This document shows, in pieces, positions 20,671-26,589 of a stretch of DNA of 26,589 bases. The DNA is from an uncultured Gemmobacter sp. (GTDB taxonomy: Bacteria; Pseudomonadota; Alphaproteobacteria; Rhodobacterales; Rhodobacteraceae). Each line of letters begins with the position of its first letter. Positions within the stretch are counted from its first letter, which is position 1. Both the position numbers and the translations under genes were made by a program. Below the pieces are notes generated by a model that searched no databases, was not told the DNA's origin, and saw only the letters and a program-made list of their open reading frames with translations. The stretch is taken from NCBI GenBank assembly GCA_937983495.1, contig CALKAA010000284.1:1-26589 (forward strand). Reading direction: 5' to 3'.

Positions 20671-22874
20671 TCAGTGCGCGCCATCCTGCCGCAGCGATGC
20701 GAGTGCGGGTGGCCGCCATGTTTCTGGCTTGCGCTGCATTACTGCTTCTTGTGGCATGGGTGGTGTTGTTCTCACGCCTGCTCGCGGCGGATCGCACCAT
20801 GGTTTCACGCGTGCGCGAGGATGCCATCTGGGCCGTGTTCCAGGCAGATCGCCATGCAGCCAGCCTCCAACACCACCTGCGGCAATTGCTTGTCAGTCGG
20901 GATCGGACGCGCCACAAGGATCTGCGTTTGGCCTATGACATGCTTTACAGCCGCGCTGTCCTGTTGGAACGCGGGGCCTTTGCGATTGACCTGACAGGTG
21001 GGACCGATCTGGGAAGGGCAAGTGTCGCCCGCACCGGCGAAGTACTGGAACTCGCGACGGCCTTTGACGCCCTTGATCCGGCCTCCGGGACGTATTTTGC
21101 TGATCTTGTGGCGCTGGAGCCCAGGGTGGATGCCTTGAGGCAGGGGATGTCTGACCTCTTGCTGGCTGCCAATCAGGAAATCAGCCGCAGCAGGGTTACG
21201 GAACGCGATGCACGCAAGGTCATTCAGGACCGGCTTGGTTGGAGTGCAGGATTATTGGTCCTTGCCTTTTTGGGGATCGGCATCCTGCTGCTGGTTCAAT
21301 TGCGACAATTGCGCCGCGCCCATGGCCGCATGGCACTGTTGCAACGGCGCAGTTTGCAACAGGCCAATCGGGCAAAGGCAGCCAATGCTGCCAAGTCAAT
21401 TTTTCTTGCCACAATGAGCCATGAGATCCGCACGCCGCTTAACGCCATCATCGGTTCTGCCGAGTTGCTGGGTCACGAGGGGTTGAGCCATGTGCAAAGC
21501 AAGCGTGTTCAGACCATTCAGTCTTCCGGGCAGTTGTTGCTGGATGTGATCAACGACATTCTTGATTACTCCAAGCTGGACAGTCGCGGACTGGAACTTC
21601 AGATGGAAGACTTCGACCTGAGCATGATTGCTGAAACCATTGGCAATACTTTCTCGGATCGTGCCGCTGCCAGCAACTTGCGTTTTTCGATCTGTTTGCC
21701 GCAAATCCGTATTCGCAGTGATCCAGCCCGATTGCGGCAGGTAATCGTCAACCTACTTGGAAATGCACTGAAATTCACAGAACGAGGTGAGGTGCGCCTG
21801 GCGGGGGCGGTAATATCTGAGGGGCGACTCAGGATCGAAGTCAGTGACACAGGGTTTGGGATCAAGAAGGAAGATCTGTCGCGATTGTTTCGGGATTTCG
21901 AGCAGATCGACGGCTCTTATGCCCGTGCGCATGGCGGTTCCGGTCTTGGGCTCGCCATCAGCAAACGTATCGTGCAGGGCATGGGGGGCAATATCGGTGT
22001 GGTCAGCACAGTAGGGCTGGGGAGCACGTTCTGGTTTGAGGTTCCGTTTGAGCCAGCCGGTGCGCCGGTCGTTTCTGGTGACGCCGATTTGCAGAAACGG
22101 GCGAGCTATTCAGTCGGCTCGTTGCAAGTGCTCGTCGTGGAAGATAATCCGATCAATCGGGCCGTCATCTCTGATCAATTGGGGCGACTGGGGCATGCTG
22201 TCGTTGCGGTTGAGACTGGCTACGCTGCGTTGGAGCGCTTGGCCTCTCCGGGAATTGATCTGGTGCTGATGGATATGCAGATGCCAGGGATCAGTGGGCC
22301 GGACACGACGCGGCGTTTGCGTGCGGCGGGGTGTGACCTGCCTGTTATCGGCGTCACAGCCAATGCGTCGATCGAAGACAGGCGCAGTTGCGAAGATGCG
22401 GGCATGACCGGTTTTCTGCCGAAACCCGTGACTTTGCAACGCCTTGCCGAAGCGATTGCGCATGCTGCGCCTGAAACTCGTGCTGTTGAAGCGTGTGATC
22501 CGGTGGCCCCCTCCGCCTCAGCCCAGGAACAACTGACCTTGTCTGGTCAGTTGGAGGATCTCGTGTCCAGTCTTGGGGCCGTGCGGGTGCTTGGTCTGCT
22601 GACACAGTTTGAACAGAGCCTGTCTGGCGTAGAGGACGCATTGCTCAGCGCTGTCGAAAGGGCCTGTCAGCACGACATAGATGAGGCGCTGCATGGCTTG
22701 AAAGGTGCCGCACTGACACTTGGACTTGTTGAGGCTGGCACGACAGCTCAGGATTTGAGGGTGCCAGGAAGCATCACGCCTGGCAGCGCGACAGAGTTGA
22801 TCGCGCTGGCTAGAAGGCAGGCCAAGGATATGGCCAGGATTTTGCAAGCGCGTGGGGCGGATGAGGCCGCGTGA
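20667..22874 (+). CDS. Membrane hybrid histidine kinase: TM-sensor-TM-HisKA-HATPase-REC-HPt
   Basis: A 735-residue inner-membrane kinase. Membrane helices at about 16-39 and 191-211 enclose a periplasmic sensor of about 150 residues, mostly helical and with no recognised family. HisKA has His252 in SHEIRTPLNA; the ATPase has Asn362/Asn366, DTGFGIK from 394 and GGSGLGLAISK from 423. A receiver domain (about 487-600) has Asp536 in LVLMDMQMPG and Lys586. The C-terminal HPt domain has His676 in LHGLKGAAL. All four phosphorelay stations are present, as in ArcB/EvgS-type kinases. The ATG overlaps the preceding gene (ATGA), and the periplasmic domain probably contacts the exported protein encoded there. 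The partner receiving its HPt phosphate is not known; the N-terminal receiver of the LOV kinase two genes upstream is one candidate. Confidence 0.93.
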   Translation: MISARHPAAAMRVRVAAMFLACAALLLLVAWVVLFSRLLAADRTMVSRVREDAIWAVFQADRHAASLQHHLRQLLVSRDRTRHKDLRLAYDMLYSRAVLLERGAFAIDLTGGTDLGRASVARTGEVLELATAFDALDPASGTYFADLVALEPRVDALRQGMSDLLLAANQEISRSRVTERDARKVIQDRLGWSAGLLVLAFLGIGILLLVQLRQLRRAHGRMALLQRRSLQQANRAKAANAAKSIFLATMSHEIRTPLNAIIGSAELLGHEGLSHVQSKRVQTIQSSGQLLLDVINDILDYSKLDSRGLELQMEDFDLSMIAETIGNTFSDRAAASNLRFSICLPQIRIRSDPARLRQVIVNLLGNALKFTERGEVRLAGAVISEGRLRIEVSDTGFGIKKEDLSRLFRDFEQIDGSYARAHGGSGLGLAISKRIVQGMGGNIGVVSTVGLGSTFWFEVPFEPAGAPVVSGDADLQKRASYSVGSLQVLVVEDNPINRAVISDQLGRLGHAVVAVETGYAALERLASPGIDLVLMDMQMPGISGPDTTRRLRAAGCDLPVIGVTANASIEDRRSCEDAGMTGFLPKPVTLQRLAEAIAHAAPETRAVEACDPVAPSASAQEQLTLSGQLEDLVSSLGAVRVLGLLTQFEQSLSGVEDALLSAVERACQHDIDEALHGLKGAALTLGLVEAGTTAQDLRVPGSITPGSATELIALARRQAKDMARILQARGADEAA

Positions 22875-22909
22875 AATCTGCCAGGCCATGCCTTCGGCGC
22901 GCTTGCAAA
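22841..22909. repeat. 12-bp perfect inverted repeat at convergent gene ends
   Basis: TTTGCAAGCGCG (22841-22852) is exactly inverted in CGCGCTTGCAAA (22898-22909) across a 45-bp spacer that includes the stop codon of the membrane kinase. It lies just beyond the 3' end of fabA on the other strand. It may form a bidirectional 3'-end structure; there is no typical T-tail. Confidence 0.6.
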
Positions 22910-22915
22910 GGGGGA

Positions 22916-23425
22916 TCAGCTTTCGCTGAGTGCAACCTTCATGTCCGTGACCTGATAGATCACTTCACCATCGGCCTCTACGATGCCGTTGGCAACGCCC
23001 ATGGTCAAACGGCGGGTCTGGAGCGCTTTGGTGAAATCGACTTTATAGGTCAGCATCTTGCGATCTGGCCGCACCATGCCGGTCAGTTTCACCTCGCCCA
23101 CACCGAGCGCGTAGCCGCGACCCTGCCAGCCACGCCAGCCCAGGTTGAAGCCCGTCAATTGCCACAATCCGTCAAGGCCCAGGCAGCCCGGCATGATCGG
23201 GTTGCCGGGAAAATGACAGTCGAAGAACCACAGATCGGGGGTGATGTCGAACTCGGCGATCACATGGCCTTTGCCATGCAGGCCGCCATCGGCCGAAATC
23301 TCGGTGAGCCGGTCCATCATCAGCATTGGCGGTGCCGGAAGCTGGGCATTGCCCGGCCCGAACAATTCGCCCCGCGCGCATTTCAGCAGATCTTCCTTGG
23401 TGAAACTCGTCGGATATGCGGTCAT
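22916..23425 (-). CDS. fabA: 3-hydroxydecanoyl-ACP dehydratase/isomerase
   Basis: A cytoplasmic hot-dog-fold enzyme of 169 residues that dehydrates 3-hydroxyacyl-ACP and isomerises trans-2- to cis-3-decenoyl-ACP, opening the anaerobic route to unsaturated fatty acids. FFDCHFPGNPIMPGCLGLDGLWQL holds the catalytic His71 and Asp85 (E. coli His70/Asp84). Length and the FabA-specific MPGCLGLD distinguish it from FabZ. Its usual partner fabB is not next to it: downstream lies only the convergent kinase gene, and upstream the divergent MFS gene. Confidence 0.95.
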   Translation of the reverse strand: MTAYPTSFTKEDLLKCARGELFGPGNAQLPAPPMLMMDRLTEISADGGLHGKGHVIAEFDITPDLWFFDCHFPGNPIMPGCLGLDGLWQLTGFNLGWRGWQGRGYALGVGEVKLTGMVRPDRKMLTYKVDFTKALQTRRLTMGVANGIVEADGEVIYQVTDMKVALSES

Positions 23426-23512
23426 TTGGCCTTTGCCCCCAATATGCGTTGGTTTCCTCTATCACCCTGGCTTCCCCCGTGGCAAGGGTAGGGGATGCGA
23501 TGGGAGAGTGCG

Positions 23513-24757
23513 ATGTTTGGGCGGTTTCTGCTGGCTTCGGGGTTGGCCAATCTGGCGGATGGGGTGGCGCTGCTGGCCTGGGTTTGGGTGGCATCCATGT
23601 TGACGCGCGACCCTGGGTTGATTGCTTTGGTGCCGATGGCCTTGCGCCTGCCCTGGCCATTGTTTGCGATCCCTGCCGGGCTTGTGGCGGATCGGGTAGA
23701 TCGGCGGCGACTGGTTGTCGCGATGGACCTCCTCCGCGCTTTTGCCTTTGCCGGGGCGGCATTGGCCCTGTGGTTTGCTTCGCCCTTGCCGTCCGCACCT
23801 TTGGCGGGGGTGTCTTCCATCCCCCTGTTTGTCGGGCTTTGCCTGGCCGCCCTGACCGTGGGCGTGGCAGAAGTATTTCGTGACAATGCGGCCCAGACAT
23901 TGTTGCCGGCGCTGGTGTCGTCACAAGACCTTGAAAAGGCGAATGGCCGTTTGTGGACGGTCGAAGCGGTGGCGAACCAGTTGACCGGCCCGGCACTTGG
24001 TGCCGTGCTGCTTGGAACCCTTGTCGCGGCACCCTTCATGGCAAATGCGCTGGCCTATGGTTTGGCCGGGCTGATGATGGCCGCGATTGCCGGGCGCTTC
24101 ACGCCAGAGCGGCAGACAGGCAGCCATTGGCGTGCCGATCTGGCCGAGGCCTTTGGCTTCATGCGCCGCCAGCCATTGCTGCTCTGGCTGGCCTGCATCA
24201 CCGGGCTATGGAACCTTGGTGACGCGATGATGGTCTTTTCCCTTGTTCTGCATGCGCAGGAGAATATCGGCCTGACTGCCCCGCAATATGGCGGTATTCT
24301 GGCCGCCGCCGCCGTGGGTGGCATGGCGGCAGGGCTGCTTGGGGGCTGGTTTCCGGGGCGCATCGGGGCGTCGCTGACCGCGCGCCTCATGTGTATCTTT
24401 GCAACGCTGGCCTATGTTGCCATGGCGGCTGTGCCCTCGGGGCTGTGGCTGGCGGGCTGTTATGTGGTGCTGGAATTTTGTGGCATCACTTGGAACATCG
24501 TCTCGGTCAGCACACGACAGCGCCTGATCCCGCCTGACCTGCTGGGCCGGGTGAACAGCCTGTATCGGCTTCTGGCCTGGGGCATGTTGCCGTTGGGCAC
24601 TCTGTTGGCCGGGCTGATCATCAGCCATGCCGCGCCCGTGATCGGGCGAGCCGAGGCATTGACCCTGCCGATCTGGATCGGTGGCAGCGGCCTTTTGTTG
24701 GTGATGCTGGTGGCGCAGGCCCCACTACGACGCTATCTGCCGGGCCGGACCGCTTAA
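23513..24757 (+). CDS. MFS transporter (EntS/MFS_3-like exporter)
   Basis: A 414-residue inner-membrane carrier with about 10-12 hydrophobic helices. The MFS loop motif appears as GLVADRVDRRRLVVAMDLLRAF (about residues 60-81). VGVAEVFRDNAAQTLLPALVSSQDLEKANGRLWTVEAVANQLTGPALGAVL in the middle is typical of the MFS_3 branch that includes the siderophore exporter EntS. ATG 23513 is preferred because GGGAG lies eight bases upstream; ATG 23495 would add six residues. The substrate is unknown; the position beside an irr-like iron regulator allows, but does not show, a siderophore or heme-related role. It is divergent from fabA and ends about 60 bp before the preferred irr start. Confidence 0.87.
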   Translation: MFGRFLLASGLANLADGVALLAWVWVASMLTRDPGLIALVPMALRLPWPLFAIPAGLVADRVDRRRLVVAMDLLRAFAFAGAALALWFASPLPSAPLAGVSSIPLFVGLCLAALTVGVAEVFRDNAAQTLLPALVSSQDLEKANGRLWTVEAVANQLTGPALGAVLLGTLVAAPFMANALAYGLAGLMMAAIAGRFTPERQTGSHWRADLAEAFGFMRRQPLLLWLACITGLWNLGDAMMVFSLVLHAQENIGLTAPQYGGILAAAAVGGMAAGLLGGWFPGRIGASLTARLMCIFATLAYVAMAAVPSGLWLAGCYVVLEFCGITWNIVSVSTRQRLIPPDLLGRVNSLYRLLAWGMLPLGTLLAGLIISHAAPVIGRAEALTLPIWIGGSGLLLVMLVAQAPLRRYLPGRTA

Positions 24758-24818
24758 GCGTTTGAAACTTTCCGCCATGACGCTTAAATTGCAAGGGCAA
24801 CAAGTCACAGGCAGAGCC

Positions 24819-25280
24819 ATGGGCGCAGAGCTTCAAGATCAGGCGCGACCGGAACGGGCCCAAGAGGAACGGGCCAAGACCCGTGCTTCCGATTGGTTGG
24901 CGCGTGGAAACCTGCGGCCAACACGACAGCGCGTGCAACTGGCCACGCTTCTGGTCGGCGATGGTGTGGATCGCCACGTGACTGCCGAAAGCCTTTATGC
25001 GCTATCGGCCAGCGGGGCTGAGAAGGTCAGTCTTGCCACCGTCTACAACACGCTGCGCGCCTTTTGCGATGCAGGCCTCATGCAGGAGGTCGTGGTGGAT
25101 GGTGCCAAAAGCTATTTCGATACCCGTATGGACGATCACCCGCATTTCTTCTGGGAAGATAGCGCGACATTGACCGATGCACCTGCGGATCAGTTGGAGA
25201 TCGCGCGCCTGCCCGATGCCCCGGACGGCACCGAGGTGGCGCGGGTGGATGTGGTCATCCGGCTGCGCCGCAAGCGCTGA
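24819..25280 (+). CDS. irr: Fur-family transcriptional regulator, Irr-like
   Basis: A 153-residue cytoplasmic DNA-binding protein. The winged-helix region runs about 25-95 (LARGNLRPTRQRVQLATLL; VSLATVYNTLRAFCDAGLMQEV) and matches the Fur superfamily. The C-terminal dimer region contains YFDTRMDDHPHFFWEDS, where Irr-type proteins keep an HxH motif in place of the usual Fur metal site. The Irr subgroup in alphaproteobacteria senses heme status and controls iron and heme genes. ATG 24819 is the chosen start; a TTG at 24762 or ATG at 24777 would lengthen the tail to 172 or 167 residues, and the ribosome-binding site does not settle it. The hmu operon 7 kb to the left is a plausible target, by inference. 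Confidence 0.85.
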   Translation: MGAELQDQARPERAQEERAKTRASDWLARGNLRPTRQRVQLATLLVGDGVDRHVTAESLYALSASGAEKVSLATVYNTLRAFCDAGLMQEVVVDGAKSYFDTRMDDHPHFFWEDSATLTDAPADQLEIARLPDAPDGTEVARVDVVIRLRRKR

Positions 25281-25300
25281 GGAAACGGAAAAAGCGGGCA

Positions 25301-25328
25301 CAAAAACCGGGCGCAAGGCCCGGCTTTT
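25301..25328. terminator. Bidirectional terminator between irr and the barrel protein
   Basis: CCGGGC (25307-25312), loop GCAAG, then GCCCGG (25318-25323), flanked by AAAAA on the left and CTTTTG on the right, so a T-run follows the stem on both strands. It separates the convergent irr (plus) and outer-membrane protein (minus) genes. Confidence 0.9.
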
Positions 25329-25347
25329 GTCGAATCCGTGACCCCAA

Positions 25348-26067
25348 TCAAAGACCGGGCAGGGCGTTCAGCAGCGAGCGCGACCCGAAGGTTGCGCCGC
25401 CATTGGGGCCGAATTTGAAATCCACCCCCAGTTTCAGATAGGTCTCGTCGATCGAGGCTGCGCTGTCATCGGCGCTTACGCGGCCAATCTCGCCCTTCAG
25501 CATCGTCGCGCTGCCCAGCATGTAGTCAGCCCCGATGCCAAAGCGGGTGGCATCCGCGACACCATTCGACGAGATGTGATCGACGGAAATGCCCATGCTT
25601 ACGGCATCCGCCACCGGCATGCGCGCGGCGATCCCGGCCATGGTGCCATTGCTGCCGGGTTCGTCCACGACGGCGATATAGGCATCCATCTGCGCTGCGC
25701 CGATGCTGCGGGCATATTCGGCTCCCCAGAAATCTTCCGAGCCGTCAATGCGGTCCCAGCCATAGAAGATGCCCGCGGCGCTGCCATCATTGAAGGTCAT
25801 GCCGAGGTGGTTGGTCATGGTCAGCGCGTTTTCATCGAGCGCATGCAGGCCCGAATAGCCCAGATCGGTCTGCATCAGGAAGCGGCTGCCAAAGTTCCAT
25901 TGCACCTGACCGTCAATCGAGGATTTGGCATAATCACTGTCCGAGGTGAGCAGGGAGTGGCTGACGCCGACGCGTCCCCCTGCAAATTCTGCCTGCGCGA
26001 TGGTGGGCTGGGCGATGATGGCAAGGCTGCAAAGCGCGGCTGCGCCTTTGAAAGCGGTAAAACGCAT
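25348..26067 (-). CDS. Small outer-membrane beta-barrel (porin-like) protein
   Basis: A 239-residue exported protein; ATG 26067 has AGGAG seven bases upstream. The signal peptide is MRFTAFKGAAALCSLAIIAQPTIAQA. The rest is a series of alternating polar/hydrophobic strands rich in Gly and aromatic residues (VQWNFGSRFLMQTDLGYSGL, HLGMTFNDGSAAGIFYGWDRI, TRFGIGADYMLGSATMLKGEIG). The YLKLGVDFKFGPNGG stretch near the end is typical of barrel strands, although the protein does not finish on an aromatic residue (it ends NALPGL). Without a plug or TonB box it cannot be the heme receptor. At about 213 mature residues it is shorter than classical 16-strand porins; 8-12 strands are likely. It is a single-gene unit. 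Confidence 0.78.
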   Translation of the reverse strand: MRFTAFKGAAALCSLAIIAQPTIAQAEFAGGRVGVSHSLLTSDSDYAKSSIDGQVQWNFGSRFLMQTDLGYSGLHALDENALTMTNHLGMTFNDGSAAGIFYGWDRIDGSEDFWGAEYARSIGAAQMDAYIAVVDEPGSNGTMAGIAARMPVADAVSMGISVDHISSNGVADATRFGIGADYMLGSATMLKGEIGRVSADDSAASIDETYLKLGVDFKFGPNGGATFGSRSLLNALPGL

Positions 26068-26190
26068 GGACTGGCTCCTGTAACCGGGCTTGCTGCCCGC
26101 ACTGCTGCTATGGCCGTTCTGGCCTTTGTTTGCGGCAGAATAGCGCCAGAGGGCGGGGCGCGTCCAGCGGGAATGCGCCCCGGCCCGCGA
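26068..26190. other. Intergenic region upstream of the barrel gene
   Basis: This 123-bp gap holds the ribosome-binding site of the barrel gene at its left end and presumably its promoter on the minus strand. No credible gene, clear promoter hexamers or strong terminator were seen. Confidence 0.3.
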
Positions 26191-26589
26191 TCAGACAATG
26201 ATCCGCGCCAACGGGGCCCCGAAAGCCAGCGTATCGCCCTCGTTTGCCAGTTGCGACAAACGACCATCCAGCGGAGCTTCGATGCGGGTCTCCATCTTCA
26301 TGGCCTCCATCACGGCAACGGCTTCGCCTGCGTTGACCACATGCCCTTCCGGCACAAGCCAGCGCATAAGGCTACCGGAAACCGGCGCTGTGATGGTGCC
26401 GGGTGTTTCCGGGGCTTGCTGCGGTGCAATTTGGGAGGCGGGCACCCCGCCAAACAGAGCCAGCGGCAGGGCCACACGGTGTCGCCGCCCGTCGATCTCG
26501 ATCTCTCCACGCCAGAGGCCGGGGTCCGGCACGGCAGCCACCCGGGCATGGCCCGCCAGATCGGCGCGAAATTCGGTTTCGATCCAGCG
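26191..26589 (-). CDS. Biotin-dependent acyl-CoA carboxylase alpha subunit, C-terminal part (cut by window edge)
   Basis: Only the last 132 residues are in the window; the frame stays open to the right edge, so the gene begins outside. The biotinyl domain (about the last 75 residues: TITAPVSGSLMRWLVPEGHVVNAGEAVAVMEAMKMETRIEAPLDG) contains the biotin-accepting lysine in EAMKMET. RWIETEF at the edge matches the segment linking the biotin carboxylase region to the carrier part in acetyl/propionyl-CoA or methylcrotonyl-CoA carboxylases. Which acyl-CoA is the substrate cannot be decided from this fragment. Confidence 0.88.
   Translation of the reverse strand, partial: RWIETEFRADLAGHARVAAVPDPGLWRGEIEIDGRRHRVALPLALFGGVPASQIAPQQAPETPGTITAPVSGSLMRWLVPEGHVVNAGEAVAVMEAMKMETRIEAPLDGRLSQLANEGDTLAFGAPLARIIV

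Noticed and set aside
25348..26067. Barrel protein as the missing heme receptor
   Set aside because: It is far too short for a 22-strand TonB-dependent receptor and has no plug domain or TonB box.

Overview
The window looks like chromosomal DNA of an alphaproteobacterium, most likely order Rhodobacterales (family Rhodobacteraceae). The evidence is high GC throughout except near the left edge, a SAM/SAH-type riboswitch directly upstream of metK (a class known from Rhodobacterales), an Irr-type Fur-family regulator, an hmuSTUV-exbBD-tonB heme-uptake cluster, and two copies of a GC-rich intergenic repeat carrying an AGGATATTTGA core. No rRNA, tRNA, CRISPR array or intact insertion sequence was seen. 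The order-level assignment is inference.

Layout. Positions 1-828 are less GC-rich than the rest. They hold an orphan helix-turn-helix protein, a good terminator, and an untranslated stretch with direct and inverted repeats that could be the worn end of a mobile element. Next is a minus-strand glycosyltransferase-like gene (829-1701). From 1826 to 9796 runs a plus-strand housekeeping block: miaB, an OmpA-family protein and a lipoprotein that share a Cys-bounded motif, phoH, ybeY, a CorC-like CBS protein, lnt, and metK behind its riboswitch. An EamA-type exporter (9893-10771) and the convergent rpiA (10882-11664) follow, separated by the second repeat copy.

Positions 11883-17785 form a tightly packed, often overlapping operon for heme uptake: hmuS (cytoplasmic heme handling), hmuT (periplasmic binding protein), hmuU (permease), hmuV (ATPase), then exbB, exbD and tonB, which energise an outer-membrane receptor. 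No receptor gene is in the window.

Immediately downstream (17858-22874) is a three-gene signalling unit. The first product is a soluble hybrid kinase with order REC-LOV-PAS-HisKA-HATPase-REC whose LOV domain keeps the photoactive cysteine. The second is a small exported sulfite-oxidase-fold protein with no cysteine in the mature chain. The third is a membrane hybrid kinase ending in REC and HPt domains. All are linked by stop/start overlaps, and a two-hairpin element that buries the ribosome-binding site precedes the first. The unit could join a blue-light input and a periplasmic input in one phosphorelay, but no DNA-binding output is encoded nearby. It is the most novel-looking part of the window.

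The right end carries fabA (minus), an MFS exporter, an irr-like heme/iron regulator, a short outer-membrane barrel protein (minus), and the 3' end of a biotin-dependent acyl-CoA carboxylase alpha subunit running off the edge (minus).
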